DNA of 64,000 nt from Bacteroidia bacterium (GTDB lineage Bacteria; Bacteroidota; Bacteroidia; UKL13-3), in the NCBI GenBank assembly GCA_014376805.1, contig JACMQU010000031.1:41550-105549 (forward strand). The letters run 5' to 3'. Shown piece after piece: positions 10,612 to 21,809 of this stretch. The position numbers were made by a program, and so were the translations under genes. Below the pieces are notes generated by a model. It did not search any database, had not been told where the DNA came from, and was given only the letters and a program-made list of their open reading frames with translations. Each line of letters opens with the position of its first letter. Positions within the stretch are counted from its first letter, which is position 1.

Positions 10612-11571
10612 ATGAAAATCGGTTTTGATATTATGGGGGGCGATTATGCTCCAAAAGAAGCTATTGAAGGTGCAATTATTGCTCAAAAAGAACTTGGGGA
10701 TTCTGCGCGTATAGTTTTAATTGGAGATAAAGACCTTGCAGTTAAGCATTTAACTATAGGCGGAGGCAATATAGATGAATTTGATATTGTTCATGCTTCG
10801 CAGATTATTGGTATGGGAGAACATCCAACCAAAGCCATTTCTCAAAAAAGAGATTCGAGTATTTCTGTAGGCTTTGGTTTGTTAGCAAATAAGAAGATCG
10901 AAGCTTTTGTAAGTGCCGGTAATACTGGTGCAATGCTTGTAGGTTCTATGTTTTCTGTAAAACCTATTGAAGGTGTAATAAGACCCTGCATAACAGCTAT
11001 TGTGCCTAAAGCTAAAGGTGGAATAGGTATAATCCTCGATGTAGGCGCAAATGCTGATTGTAAACCGGATGTACTTTACCAGTTTGCTATTTTAGGTTCA
11101 TTAATGATGAAACATGTATATGGTATGTCTGATCCTAAAGTTGGGTTGTTAAGTATTGGAGAAGAGAAAGAAAAAGGGAATTTAGTTACTATAGCCGCAC
11201 ATCATATTATGGAAGATTCAAATCTTTTCCATTTTATTGGCAACGTGGAAGGCAGAGATTTGATCTCTGATAAAGTGGATGTTGTTGTTTGTGAGGGTTT
11301 TACAGGCAATGTTGTTCTAAAAGCTTTAGAATCCATGTACTTTGTAATGAAAAAACGCGGAATTAATGATGAATATTTGGAAAGTTTTAATTACGAAAAT
11401 TATGGTGGCACTCCAATTTTAGGAGTAAATGCTCCGGTAATTATCGGACATGGAATATCAAATGCTAAAGCGTTTAAAAATATGATACTTTCTGCCCGGG
11501 ATGTTGTTAACTCCAATCTAGTTACTATTATTCACGATGCATTTCAAAATATTGTACCACCAGCACAATAA
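10612..11571 (+). CDS. plsX: Phosphate acyltransferase PlsX
   Basis: MKIGFDIMGGDYAPKEAIEGA, SAGNTGAML, LDVGANADCKP, GFTGNVVLKALE. Confidence 0.97.
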   Translation: MKIGFDIMGGDYAPKEAIEGAIIAQKELGDSARIVLIGDKDLAVKHLTIGGGNIDEFDIVHASQIIGMGEHPTKAISQKRDSSISVGFGLLANKKIEAFVSAGNTGAMLVGSMFSVKPIEGVIRPCITAIVPKAKGGIGIILDVGANADCKPDVLYQFAILGSLMMKHVYGMSDPKVGLLSIGEEKEKGNLVTIAAHHIMEDSNLFHFIGNVEGRDLISDKVDVVVCEGFTGNVVLKALESMYFVMKKRGINDEYLESFNYENYGGTPILGVNAPVIIGHGISNAKAFKNMILSARDVVNSNLVTIIHDAFQNIVPPAQ

Positions 11572-11574
11572 ATA

Positions 11575-12582
11575 ATGAATAAAATTACTGCCGCCATTAC
11601 TGCCGTTAACGGTTATGTTCCCCCAGGTATTTTAACCAATAAAGATCTTGAAAAGTTGGTTGATACCACTGATGAATGGATAGTAAGCCGCACCGGAATT
11701 AAACAAAGACATATTTTAAGAGATCCCGCACTTGCAACTTCTGATATGGCCGTTGAAGCAGTTAATGGATTGTTAAAAAAACGTGGCATTGAAGCCAACG
11801 ATCTCGATCTTATTATTTTTGGAACAGTAACGGGAGACCTTGTATTTCCTTCTACAGCTTGTATATTGGCTGATAAGATAGGTGCCAAGAATGCTTTTGC
11901 TTATGATCTAAGTGCCGCTTGTTCTGGTTTTCTTTTTTCACTTGAAACAGGTGCGCGTTTTATTGAATGTGGTAAATACAAAAAAGTATTGGTGGTTGGT
12001 GGCGATAAAATGTCGGCAATTATTGATTACACAGATAGAAATACCTGTATTATTTTCGGAGATGGTTGTGGTTGCGTTTTACTTGAACCCAATACAGAAG
12101 GATATGGTGTAATTGATTCCATCCTTAAAGTTGATGGGTCAGGGCGACATTTTCTTCATCAGAAAGCCGGCGGATCCTTAAGGCCGCCTTCACATGAGAC
12201 TATTAATGCTAAAGAACACGCTGTTTATCAGGATGGCAAAACAGTTTTTAAATTTGCTGTAAAGGGTATGGCAGATGTTTCCGCTAAAATCATGGAACGC
12301 AATCATTTACTTCCAGCTGATGTAGCGTGGCTGGTTCCTCACCAGGCCAATTTAAGAATAATTGATGCCACTGCAGAACGTATGGGCATCCCAAAAGAAA
12401 AAGTAATGATTAATATTGACCATTTTGGCAATACTACAAATGGAACATTGCCACTGTGTTTGTGGGAATGGGAAAATAAATTAAAAAAAGGAGATAACCT
12501 TGTATTAGCAGCATTTGGTGGAGGTTTTACCTGGGGTGCTATTTATCTGAAATGGGCCTATGACAGTCCTTCTGCTGTATAA
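11575..12582 (+). CDS. fabH: 3-oxoacyl-ACP synthase III (FabH)
   Basis: TTDEWIVSRTGIKQRHI, AYDLSAACSGFLF, LVPHQANLRI, FGNTTNGTLPL. Confidence 0.97.
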   Translation: MNKITAAITAVNGYVPPGILTNKDLEKLVDTTDEWIVSRTGIKQRHILRDPALATSDMAVEAVNGLLKKRGIEANDLDLIIFGTVTGDLVFPSTACILADKIGAKNAFAYDLSAACSGFLFSLETGARFIECGKYKKVLVVGGDKMSAIIDYTDRNTCIIFGDGCGCVLLEPNTEGYGVIDSILKVDGSGRHFLHQKAGGSLRPPSHETINAKEHAVYQDGKTVFKFAVKGMADVSAKIMERNHLLPADVAWLVPHQANLRIIDATAERMGIPKEKVMINIDHFGNTTNGTLPLCLWEWENKLKKGDNLVLAAFGGGFTWGAIYLKWAYDSPSAV

Positions 12583-12658
12583 TTATTGCCAATTTTCAAA
12601 AAGACCTTTGGCATTTCGTTTTTTTAAATAATTTTGAGTTTCGTTATAAAAATAAGTT

Positions 12659-13144
12659 ATGGAATTAAAAGAGATTAAAGAACTAATAAAATTAGTGTCT
12701 GAAGCAGGTGTTTCAGAAGTAGATGTTGAACGTGGTGATTTTAAAATTTCCATTAAAAAAAATGATGGTAAAACAACTGTTTTGCAATCTCAGGCTCCTG
12801 TTATTCCACAACCTCCATCAGAATATTCGGCACCGGCATCAGATGCATTTTTATCAGAAAAGTTGGAAAGTTTATCTAGCAAAACAGATACGGTTTCAGG
12901 AAATTTTATTACCATTAAGTCACCAATGATCGGCACTTATTATAAGTCTCTTTCACCAGATAAACCTGGTTTTGTACAGATTGGCGATGAAATTAAACCC
13001 GGAAAAGTGCTTTGTATTGTTGAAGCAATGAAGTTATTTAATGAAATTGAGTCTGAAATTTCTGGACGAATTGTAAAAATACTCGTTGAAAATGCTTCTC
13101 CTATAGAATATGACCAGCCTTTATTTTTGGTTGAACCCATGTAA
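12659..13144 (+). CDS. accB: Acetyl-CoA carboxylase biotin carboxyl carrier protein
   Basis: Biotinylation motif CIVEAMKLFNEIESE; located before accC. Confidence 0.97.
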   Translation: MELKEIKELIKLVSEAGVSEVDVERGDFKISIKKNDGKTTVLQSQAPVIPQPPSEYSAPASDAFLSEKLESLSSKTDTVSGNFITIKSPMIGTYYKSLSPDKPGFVQIGDEIKPGKVLCIVEAMKLFNEIESEISGRIVKILVENASPIEYDQPLFLVEPM

Positions 13145-13207
13145 AATCAATAAAGAATAATATTTTCTGTTATTCAAAAGTGATATTATAAAATTTAATG
13201 ACACAAC

Positions 13208-14554
13208 ATGTTTAAAAAAATACTTATTGCCAATAGAGGTGAAATAGCATTACGTGTTATCCGCACCGCCCGCGAAATGGGCATTAAAACAGTTGCAGTT
13301 TATTCTACTGCAGATAAAGATAGTTTACATGTGCGCTTTGCCGATGAAGCTGTATGTATAGGCCCGCCGCCTTCTACTTTATCTTATTTGAGCATAACTA
13401 ATATAATGGCCGCAGCAGAAATAACCAATGCCGATGCCATTCATCCCGGTTATGGTTTCCTTTCAGAAAATGCTAAATTCTCACAGGTTTGCCGTGATCA
13501 TGGAATTAAATTTATTGGTGCCTCTCCCGAAATGATTAATTCTATGGGCGATAAAGCAAGTGCCAAAGATACCATGAAAAAAGCCGGAGTGCCAATTATT
13601 CCAGGTTCTGATGGCTTATTAAGCGGCTTTGAGGAAGGGATTAAATTAGCTGAGGAAATTGGATATCCGGTAATTATTAAAGCTACAGCTGGAGGTGGCG
13701 GACGCGGTATGCGTGTGATCTGGAAAACAGAAGATTTTGAAAAGAACTGGGATAGTGCCAGACAAGAATCTGCTGCAGCTTTCGGTAATGATGGTATGTA
13801 TTTGGAAAAATATGTGGAAGACCCTCGCCATATTGAAATTCAGTTAGCTGGCGATCAGTATGGTAAAGTTTGCCATTTGTCTGAACGCGATTGTTCTATT
13901 CAACGTCGTCATCAAAAACTGGTTGAAGAAAGTCCATCTCCTTTTATGACAAATGAACTTAGAGATAAAATGGGTGCAGCAGCTATTGCCGGCGCTTCTG
14001 CAATTAATTATGAAGGATTAGGTACAATAGAATTTTTAGTTGATAAGCACCGTAACTTTTACTTTATGGAAATGAATACCAGAATACAGGTAGAGCACCC
14101 CGTTACTGAAGAAGTTATAAATTTCGACCTGGTAAAAGAACAAATTTTAATAGCTGCCGGAGTTCCAATTAGTGGAAGAAACTATTATCCACTAAGGCAC
14201 TCCATTGAAGTACGAATCAATGCCGAAGATCCATATAATAACTTCAGACCAACACCAGGCAAAATCGAATATCTTCATAAACCCGGTGGCCATGGCGTAA
14301 GAGTTGATACCCATATTTATGCTGGCTATACTATACCAAGTAATTATGATAGTATGATCGCAAAAATGATCGTAAGTGCACAAACCCGTGAAGAGGCTAT
14401 TATTAAAATGGAGAGAGCATTAGGAGAATTTATCATCGAAGGACCGGGTTTAAAAACTACCATACCACTTCAGATAAAATTGATGCAGAATGAAGACTTT
14501 AAAAAAGGAAATTTTACAACTTCTTTCATGAATACTTTTGATATCAATAAATAA
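13208..14554 (+). CDS. accC: Acetyl-CoA carboxylase biotin carboxylase subunit
   Basis: [63 protein letters not shown]. Confidence 0.98.
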   Translation: MFKKILIANRGEIALRVIRTAREMGIKTVAVYSTADKDSLHVRFADEAVCIGPPPSTLSYLSITNIMAAAEITNADAIHPGYGFLSENAKFSQVCRDHGIKFIGASPEMINSMGDKASAKDTMKKAGVPIIPGSDGLLSGFEEGIKLAEEIGYPVIIKATAGGGGRGMRVIWKTEDFEKNWDSARQESAAAFGNDGMYLEKYVEDPRHIEIQLAGDQYGKVCHLSERDCSIQRRHQKLVEESPSPFMTNELRDKMGAAAIAGASAINYEGLGTIEFLVDKHRNFYFMEMNTRIQVEHPVTEEVINFDLVKEQILIAAGVPISGRNYYPLRHSIEVRINAEDPYNNFRPTPGKIEYLHKPGGHGVRVDTHIYAGYTIPSNYDSMIAKMIVSAQTREEAIIKMERALGEFIIEGPGLKTTIPLQIKLMQNEDFKKGNFTTSFMNTFDINK

Positions 14555-14568
14555 AGTTTATAAATTTC

Positions 14569-14796
14569 ATGCTTGAATTCCTGATTTTTCAAATAATATA
14601 TCCTCCGGTTGTTGGTTATTTAGCTACACAAAAAGGATATAAATACTGGACTTGGGCAGCCATCGGTTTTTTTGTACCGGTAATTTCAATCTTCATCTTG
14701 TTTGCCCTAAAAACCAAACCAATTATAATTAACCCAGAAGATAAAATACTGCAGGTAAACACAAGTAAAATACTCTTTAAACGAGAAATTATTTAG
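14569..14796 (+). CDS. Small two-TM membrane protein of unknown function
   Basis: 75 aa, GYKYWTWAAIGFFVPVISIFILFALKTK; starts 15 bp after accC stop on the same strand. Confidence 0.55.
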   Translation: MLEFLIFQIIYPPVVGYLATQKGYKYWTWAAIGFFVPVISIFILFALKTKPIIINPEDKILQVNTSKILFKREII

Positions 14797-15010
14797 TTCT
14801 TATTATGGCGTTTAATTAAACTTAAAGCAAAAATTATTTTTCAATCGGGTATTTTATATTGAACCATAACAATCAATAAAATTACTTTTTGCATTACATA
14901 TTAAGAGGCATTTCATTCTTATTTTTTCATACACAAAAGGTATTAAGAAAAACATATAGTTTAAGTATATAAGAAAATAAACAAAGGATGCTTATTTTCG
15001 CCTTATCTAT

Positions 15011-15565
15011 ATGAAATTACTTTTTATTTTATTATTGTTACTGCAGAGTTATACAAGGCCTGATCTTGAATCCGTTAAACTGCGGTCAATTGATGGGGAA
15101 TTTTGTTATATTGAAAATAATAAAAAACTAAAAGCCACCATCCTGTTTTTTGTAACACCAGAGTGTCCGTTATGCCAAAGCTATTCTCTAAATATTAAAC
15201 AACTCGCCAACCGGTATCAGAAAAAGGGTTACAGGTTTATAGCAATTATACCCGGTAAAACCATAAGCCCTGCACAGGTAATTAAATATAAAAGTGTATA
15301 TAATTTACAAAGTATTACATTTTATTTTGATCCATCATTTGAATTGGTTCACTTATTAAAAGCTACAGTTACCCCTCAGGTATTTGTATTGGATCAAACC
15401 GGAAACCTCTTATACAATGGCCAAATTGATAACTGGATTTATGAATTAGGTAAAAAAAGAAAAGTAATTACGGAACACAATTTAGAAAAAATTCTGTCAG
15501 ACATTGACCAGAATAGAAAAATTATTTTTCAAAAAACTAAAGTCCTGGGATGTTTTATTGAGTAA
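15011..15565 (+). CDS. Redoxin / thioredoxin-like (AhpC/TSA-type) protein
   Basis: Signal-like N-terminus, ILFFVTPECPLCQSYSLNIKQLANRY, cis-Pro region VTPQVFVLDQTGNLLYNGQID. Confidence 0.8.
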   Translation: MKLLFILLLLLQSYTRPDLESVKLRSIDGEFCYIENNKKLKATILFFVTPECPLCQSYSLNIKQLANRYQKKGYRFIAIIPGKTISPAQVIKYKSVYNLQSITFYFDPSFELVHLLKATVTPQVFVLDQTGNLLYNGQIDNWIYELGKKRKVITEHNLEKILSDIDQNRKIIFQKTKVLGCFIE

Positions 15566-15568
15566 TAA

Positions 15569-16960
15569 ATGAATAATCTATTTAAGTTTACTAAACATTC
15601 TTTATTTATTATTTCCTGCTTGTTCTGGATGGTCATTTCATGTAGGCAGAATGAACAAAAAAAAAGTACAATAGAACCAGTTTTGTTTGCCGAAAACATA
15701 GCCCCGATTATTTTTAAAAATTGTAGCAAATGTCATTTAGATGGAGAGGCCGCTCCATTTTCCCTATTAACGTATAATGACATTGCCCCTAAAGCTAAAT
15801 TAATTGAATATGTAATTTCCCATAAGATAATGCCTCCATGGCCGGCCGATGCAGATTATACGCACTTTGCCAATGAAACAGTTTTAAGCGGAGAAGAAAT
15901 TGAACTGATAAGAAAATGGATTACAGATGGCTTATTACCCGGAGATACCGCTCACCTGAAAAGCAATGAACAAATAAAAAAAGTACTGAATTTAGGAAAG
16001 CCGGATCTGATTGTAAAATCACCTCAACCTTTTAAAGTTTCAGGTAATAATCAGGATCTTTTTCTAGTGGTAAAGATGCCTTATGAGATCCCAAAAGATA
16101 CATTTGTAAGAGCTATAGAATTCGTTCCCGGAAATAAGCGACTGGTACATCACATGAATGCACATTTATTGCAATATGATCCCACAAAAAAATCAAATTT
16201 GTTTGATGGTAAATATTGGGTTAACCAAAATCAATCTAATAGTCAGTTAGTACACAAAGAATTAAACCTAATGCAGGATGATGACACTTACCCGCCAATG
16301 ACACCAAGTGTTTGCAATTATTTACCCGGTGCTCAATTTAGTTTTTATCCTAAAGAAATAGGCGGCTATCCTATTTCCAGAAAAGGTGCATTTTATTTAA
16401 ACGATTTGCATTTTGGACCTACGCCTTTTGATGCACTTGATTCTTCTTATTTTAAGGTTTATTACAATGCAACACCTCCTAAACGGCCCGTATCAGAGTT
16501 TCAGATAGGAACCTTAGGAATTACCCCTGTTGAACCAACTTTAATTATACCTGCAAACGAAAAGAAAACCTTCCATATAAAGTTCAATGTTCCTCAGGAT
16601 ATTTCTGTAATAAGCATTATACCTCATATGCATTTAATAGGTAAAACGTATTGGGCTTATGCCATAAAACCTGGCGGCGATACAATCAGGCTTATCCGAA
16701 TTCCTCAATGGGATTTCAGATGGCAATATTTTTATCAGCCTAAAACATTGTTAAAAATACCTATGGGCAGCACTATTTATGTTGAAGGTACTTATGATAA
16801 TACAACTGCAAACCCGGAAAACCCTTTTAACCCACCAAGGCTTATTAGAGAACGAAATGGTAGCATGCGTACCACGGATGAAATGTTTCAACTGATTATA
16901 ACTTATGTACCATATAAAAAAGGGGATGAAGCTATAAGTCTTGAAAACATAGAACCATAA
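15569..16960 (+). CDS. Secreted c-type cytochrome with PHM-like (copper type II ascorbate-dependent monooxygenase-like) domain
   Basis: Single heme motif CSKCH followed by AAPFSLLTYND...MPPWPAD; His motifs LVHHMNAHLL and IIPHMHLIGK; DNTTANPENPFNPP. Confidence 0.7.
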   Translation: MNNLFKFTKHSLFIISCLFWMVISCRQNEQKKSTIEPVLFAENIAPIIFKNCSKCHLDGEAAPFSLLTYNDIAPKAKLIEYVISHKIMPPWPADADYTHFANETVLSGEEIELIRKWITDGLLPGDTAHLKSNEQIKKVLNLGKPDLIVKSPQPFKVSGNNQDLFLVVKMPYEIPKDTFVRAIEFVPGNKRLVHHMNAHLLQYDPTKKSNLFDGKYWVNQNQSNSQLVHKELNLMQDDDTYPPMTPSVCNYLPGAQFSFYPKEIGGYPISRKGAFYLNDLHFGPTPFDALDSSYFKVYYNATPPKRPVSEFQIGTLGITPVEPTLIIPANEKKTFHIKFNVPQDISVISIIPHMHLIGKTYWAYAIKPGGDTIRLIRIPQWDFRWQYFYQPKTLLKIPMGSTIYVEGTYDNTTANPENPFNPPRLIRERNGSMRTTDEMFQLIITYVPYKKGDEAISLENIEP

Positions 16961-17046
16961 TGGTATTCATTAATGCTTATCGTTTTTAACTATTATAAGT
17001 GAGGTTATGTCAATAAATTTTTGATTAAAACATAAGATCATTTTTT

Positions 17047-18111
17047 TTAAAACATCCTCAACTGGCCATTATCAGTGCGTTTAAAAGCACTATAATTATA
17101 TTCAGGGATTATGCAATCCTTTAAATATTTCTTTTTTGCCTGAGCTATTAACTGATGAATGCTCTCTGCCAGCTTGCCATCCCCTTTCATTCTTCTCCCC
17201 CACTCACTGTCATTAACTTTACCACCATGCAATTGCTTAATTTGAGAGATGATTTTTTGCCTGCTATCAGGATAATTTTTTTCTAACCAATCCTCAAATA
17301 TATCCTTAATAGAACTATTTAAACGTAACACCGTATAACCCGCAAACAAAGCACCATGCGCTGCCGCCGCTTTTATTACCTGTGGTGTATCATAATTATT
17401 TAAACCCGGTATTACAGGGCCAGCCATAATACCGCATGGAATGCCCATCAGCGTAAGTTTTTCTATTGTTTTTAAACGCGCCTTATAAGTAGCAGTGCGT
17501 GGCTCGAGTTTTAACCGTAAATCTTCTCTCAAAGAAGTGATAGTAAACATAACCCTGACAAGATTTTTTTTCGCCATTTCCTGCAAAAGATCAGCATCTC
17601 TATATACCAGACTATTTTTAGTAAGTATACCAATGGGATTACCATACTCCATGCAAACTTCAATTAAACTGCGTGTTATTTTATACTTTCTTTCCAATGG
17701 CTGGTAACAATCGGTATTTCCTGAAAAAGAAATAACCTGTGGTTGCCATTTATCTTTGTCAAAAACTTTTCTTAACAACTCTGCCGCATTTCTTTTGATC
17801 ACAATTTTTGTTTCAAAATCAAGTCCTGCACTAAAACCCCAGTATTGATGAGAGTTTCTGGCATAACAATAAACACATCCATGCTCGCAACCCTGATAAG
17901 GGTTAATGGAATACATCATCCCCACATCCGGACTATCAACTTTATTTAAGATACTTTTAGGGGATTCAAAAAACTCCTTAGTAAGTTTATCACTTATCCA
18001 GTCTTCATCTAATCCTTCAACATGTTCCTGAACATAATTTTGACTGTTAAAAGGATTTGCAGTAAGAACCTGGGCACCTCTTCCTTTTATATATAAATTT
18101 GATGAGATCAT
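17047..18111 (-). CDS. Radical SAM protein, SplB-like (PA0069-type)
   Basis: SINPYQGCEHGCVYCYARNSHQYWG...ISFSGNTDCYQPLERKYKITR. Confidence 0.88.
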   Translation of the reverse strand: MISSNLYIKGRGAQVLTANPFNSQNYVQEHVEGLDEDWISDKLTKEFFESPKSILNKVDSPDVGMMYSINPYQGCEHGCVYCYARNSHQYWGFSAGLDFETKIVIKRNAAELLRKVFDKDKWQPQVISFSGNTDCYQPLERKYKITRSLIEVCMEYGNPIGILTKNSLVYRDADLLQEMAKKNLVRVMFTITSLREDLRLKLEPRTATYKARLKTIEKLTLMGIPCGIMAGPVIPGLNNYDTPQVIKAAAAHGALFAGYTVLRLNSSIKDIFEDWLEKNYPDSRQKIISQIKQLHGGKVNDSEWGRRMKGDGKLAESIHQLIAQAKKKYLKDCIIPEYNYSAFKRTDNGQLRMF

Positions 18112-18188
18112 TGTATGATAACTAATTTAACAATTTTGTGAACCCCAAAATAAAAAATTAATTAAACTAAAAATGCTCCGAATTTTAG

Positions 18189-18244
18189 CAAAAAAAATCC
18201 GGTTTGTATTAACTTTTAAAAAAAGGTCTTTACAATCCGGATTT
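18189..18244 (-). terminator. Probable rho-independent terminator downstream of the bacilliredoxin gene
   Basis: Inverted repeat AAATCCGGTTTGTA (18195-18208) / TACAATCCGGATTT (18231-18244) with one mismatch; followed on the minus strand by a T-rich tract (ATTTTTTTTGC). Confidence 0.5.
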
Positions 18245-18277
18245 AAAATTTTTGAACGGTCTTAACCGCATTAGGCT

Positions 18278-18697
18278 TTAACAATATTCTTCAAAAGCCG
18301 CTTTTAAATTCTCAGCAATCATTTCAGCACTCTTGCCTTCTATCATGTGGCGTTCAACAAAATGAACCAGGTTACCATCTTTAAACAATGCAATAGCGGG
18401 TGATGAAGGAGGATAGGGTGCTGTAAACTCTCTTGCTTTAGCAACTGCATCTACTTCTTGTCCTGCAAAAACAGTTAATAATTCTGTAGGTTGTTTAAAA
18501 CCTGCGTTAACGGCTGCAATTACTCCCGGGCGGGCAGTACCAGCGGCACAGCCACAAACAGAATTAAATACCAATAACTGAGTTCCACTTGCATTTTGTA
18601 AAATAGATTCAACATCCGCAGCACTCATTAAAGATTTAAATCCTACATTTTCTAATTGTTGCCTCATTGGAGCAACTAACATTTCTGGATATGGCAT
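18278..18697 (-). CDS. BrxA/BrxB (YphP/YqiW) family bacilliredoxin
   Basis: NSVCGCAAGTARPGV motif, 139 aa, thioredoxin-like AKAREFTAPYPPSSPAIALFKDG. Confidence 0.93.
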   Translation of the reverse strand: MPYPEMLVAPMRQQLENVGFKSLMSAADVESILQNASGTQLLVFNSVCGCAAGTARPGVIAAVNAGFKQPTELLTVFAGQEVDAVAKAREFTAPYPPSSPAIALFKDGNLVHFVERHMIEGKSAEMIAENLKAAFEEYC

Positions 18698-18855
18698 ATT
18701 TAATTTATAAGATTATTTTTATATAAAATGTTATACAAATCATTTGAATTTCAATAGTCGGGCCAATATCATAATATCCGTCCCTTTGTCAGTCAAACAC
18801 ACGAGATCAAATAAAGTTTATTCAAATTTTATTTTTAAAATCAGGTAGTTACACT

Positions 18856-18863
18856 TAATTTTG
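18856..18863 (+). promoter_or_regulatory. Candidate -7 element (TAnnTTTG) upstream of ahcY
   Basis: TAATTTTG 26 bp before the ATG at 18890. Confidence 0.45.
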
Positions 18864-18889
18864 CAGTCTAAATATTAAAACAAACTGTT

Positions 18890-20203
18890 ATGTCAGAAGC
18901 AAAAACTGCTCTTCCTTACAAAGTAAAAGACATTACGCTTGCCGAATGGGGACGTAAAGAAATCCGCTTAGCTGAAGCTGAAATGCCCGGTCTAATGTCT
19001 ATCAGAAAAGAATATGGCGAACAACAGCCCTTAAAAGGTGCACGCATAGCTGGTTGTTTACATATGACCATTCAAACTGCGGTATTAATTGAAACATTAA
19101 AACACTTAGGGGCTGAAGTTACCTGGAGCTCTTGTAACATTTTTTCAACACAGGATCATGCTGCGGCGGCTATCGCATCTGCAGGTATTCCTGTTTATGC
19201 ATGGAAAGGCCAGAATGAAAAAGATTTTGACTGGTGTATTGAACAAACATTATTTGCATTTAAAGGCGGGCAGCCTTTAAATATGATCTTAGATGATGGA
19301 GGAGATCTTACAAATATGGTTTTTGACCGTTATCCTGAGTTAGCTGCTAACATTAAAGGCTTATCAGAAGAAACTACAACAGGCGTTCATCGTTTATATG
19401 AGCGCATGAAAAAAGGTACGCTTGTAATGCCTGCTATTAATGTGAATGATTCTGTTACCAAATCTAAATTTGATAACAAATATGGATGTAAAGAATCTTT
19501 GGTAGATTCCATACGCAGAGCTACAGATATTATGATGGCAGGTAAAGTTGCCGTAGTGGCAGGTTATGGTGATGTTGGAAAAGGTTCTGCCGAATCATTG
19601 CGTGGGGCTGGTGCCCGTGTGCTAATAACTGAAATTGATCCTATCTGTGCATTACAAGCCGCTATGGATGGATTTGAAGTTGTAACAATGGAGGAAGCTT
19701 GCACCAGAGCTAATATCTTTGTAACAGCTACAGGAAATTTAAAGATTATTGCTGATCGCCATTTTAAAGCAATGCGTGATAAATCTATCGTTTGTAACAT
19801 CGGCCACTTTGATAATGAAATTGATATGACCTGGTTAAACAGTAATCATGGTTCTTCTAAATTTACCATAAAACCGCAGGTTGATGTTTATAATGTTGAT
19901 GGCAATGAAATTATTATTCTCGCTGAAGGCCGCCTTGTTAACTTAGGCTGTGCAATGGGGCATCCAAGCTTTGTAATGAGTAATTCATTCTCGAACCAAA
20001 CGCTGGCTCAAATAGAACTGTGGACTAACCATGATAAGTATGAAAATAAAGTTTATGTGTTACCTAAACATCTAGATGAAAAAGTAGCTTATCTGCACTT
20101 AGCACACATAGGCGCAAAATTAACAGTTTTGAATCAGGAACAAGCTGATTATATTGGGGTTAATACAGCAGGTCCTTTCAAATCTGATTTATACAGATAC
20201 TAG
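18890..20203 (+). CDS. ahcY: Adenosylhomocysteinase
   Basis: [62 protein letters not shown]-term YKSDLYRY-like PFKSDLYRY. Confidence 0.98.
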   Translation: MSEAKTALPYKVKDITLAEWGRKEIRLAEAEMPGLMSIRKEYGEQQPLKGARIAGCLHMTIQTAVLIETLKHLGAEVTWSSCNIFSTQDHAAAAIASAGIPVYAWKGQNEKDFDWCIEQTLFAFKGGQPLNMILDDGGDLTNMVFDRYPELAANIKGLSEETTTGVHRLYERMKKGTLVMPAINVNDSVTKSKFDNKYGCKESLVDSIRRATDIMMAGKVAVVAGYGDVGKGSAESLRGAGARVLITEIDPICALQAAMDGFEVVTMEEACTRANIFVTATGNLKIIADRHFKAMRDKSIVCNIGHFDNEIDMTWLNSNHGSSKFTIKPQVDVYNVDGNEIIILAEGRLVNLGCAMGHPSFVMSNSFSNQTLAQIELWTNHDKYENKVYVLPKHLDEKVAYLHLAHIGAKLTVLNQEQADYIGVNTAGPFKSDLYRY

Positions 20204-20216
20204 AATTTCAATTTAT

Positions 20217-20254
20217 AAAAAAACCGGCCTGATTTAATCATGCCGGTTTTTTTG
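20217..20254 (+). terminator. Rho-independent terminator after ahcY
   Basis: AAACCGGC (20221-20228) ... GCCGGTTT (20242-20249) followed by a T-run. Confidence 0.8.
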
Positions 20255-20477
20255 TTTTTTTTTCTGAAATACCGTTATAAATGCCATCAGTAAATAAATA
20301 TTTTGTCTTTTAGCCTCCATCATCAGGGCAAATAATTTAAAAGAAATTGAAAGCCAAAACACACATTTTTTTAAATTTACAGTTAACTATCACGCCGATC
20401 AAAAGTATCCTGATAGGTTCGATTATAAAATTAAGTGAACTAGTAAGATTTCGTAGAAATAAAAAAAAGTATTAATT

Positions 20478-20948
20478 TTATTTACCTTTTGAATCTGCAA
20501 TAACCCTGTCCAAAACAAGCAAAAAAGAAGCAGCATCATGATAACCCGGATCAATCATTAACGATTTTTTTGAAGGATTAATAAAATAAGTTGTAGGAAA
20601 CCCCGTGTTTTCACCTCTTGTTAGCTGGGCAAAAAAATCCTGAGCACTATAAGTTACACTATCAACATTGTATTTGAGTTCACTTAATTCCGGATTAAAT
20701 TTTATTACGATAAAATGTTCGTTAAGTTTTTTTATTACCTCAGCATTGGTATAAGTATCTTTATCCATTTTTTTACACCATCCACACCATTCTGTATATG
20801 CATCAACCAGAACAATTTTCTTTTTAGTTAGGGCAATCGGATATCCTTCATTCCAATCGTACCATTTTAAATTATCGCCGTCAGGTGGCGTAAACGAACT
20901 AAATAACGCTATAAAAAATAAGAGAATAAGTACTTTTTTCACCATCAT
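20478..20948 (-). CDS. Periplasmic thioredoxin-family protein
   Basis: N-terminal signal; DAYTEWCGWCKKMDKDTYTN; GFPTTYFINPS. Confidence 0.88.
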   Translation of the reverse strand: MMVKKVLILLFFIALFSSFTPPDGDNLKWYDWNEGYPIALTKKKIVLVDAYTEWCGWCKKMDKDTYTNAEVIKKLNEHFIVIKFNPELSELKYNVDSVTYSAQDFFAQLTRGENTGFPTTYFINPSKKSLMIDPGYHDAASFLLVLDRVIADSKGK

Positions 20949-21030
20949 AATATTAACCGGGTTACAACCAATAACACCATATCTTTTAATTGCAATTATT
21001 GAACCAAAAACATAACCTCAGTAACACAAA

Positions 21031-21717
21031 TTAAATAAAATATTTTCTTATTACCAGTTGCAGATAATCTGTATCTACTTTTTCAAATGCATGTGCAGTA
21101 CCCGGCAAAACTAACAATTGTGCATTCAACATTAATTTAAAAGTATCCGAAGTTTCTTTAACACTGCTCAAGGTGTCTCTATCGCCAATACCCAGCAATA
21201 CCGGAGTTTTAATTGTTGCCAGTTCTTCATCACTCATCACAATTGTTTCGGCCAGTTTATGCATCATATCACTGGTGCTCCGGAGCAAATTTTTCCAGAT
21301 ATTTAATCCATGTTGCACCATCAGATTATTGGCAAAACCAGGTACTTTATCCATCATTTTATCCGGGTCTAAAAATCCCGTTTCTTTAGCAGTACTTATT
21401 GGATCCCAGTTAAATTTAACATTCAGCGTAATAATTTTCTCTACGCGATCGGGGTATAGCCTGGCAAAATATAAAGCGGCATAACCACCCATACTAAATC
21501 CAAATAAATTAATTTTTTCAATTTTTTGTTGATCCAGATAGCTAAGAATATTCTGCGCAAAAGTGTCAAAGGTTAAACCTCCCGGAGGAATCACCTCTCC
21601 GCCATGTCCGGCGAAGTTGAGAGTATGGCAGGAATAGGAATCTTTCAACAACTCAATTAGTTGCGTAAACTGAATTTTTGAGCCCAGAGCTCCGTGTAAA
21701 AATAAAATTGATTTCAT
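21031..21717 (-). CDS. Alpha/beta hydrolase
   Basis: LFLHGALGS, nucleophile elbow LFGFSMGGYAAL, catalytic Asp/His regions IGDRDTL and PGTAHAFE. Confidence 0.9.
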   Translation of the reverse strand: MKSILFLHGALGSKIQFTQLIELLKDSYSCHTLNFAGHGGEVIPPGGLTFDTFAQNILSYLDQQKIEKINLFGFSMGGYAALYFARLYPDRVEKIITLNVKFNWDPISTAKETGFLDPDKMMDKVPGFANNLMVQHGLNIWKNLLRSTSDMMHKLAETIVMSDEELATIKTPVLLGIGDRDTLSSVKETSDTFKLMLNAQLLVLPGTAHAFEKVDTDYLQLVIRKYFI

Positions 21718-21809
21718 AGTTTTGGTTCCCTATTAAAAAATCAAATATAATAATTCAATAGGTACTTGATTCAAGCTAATTCAATTATGCTAAGGTGCTT
21801 AAAGTTTTC

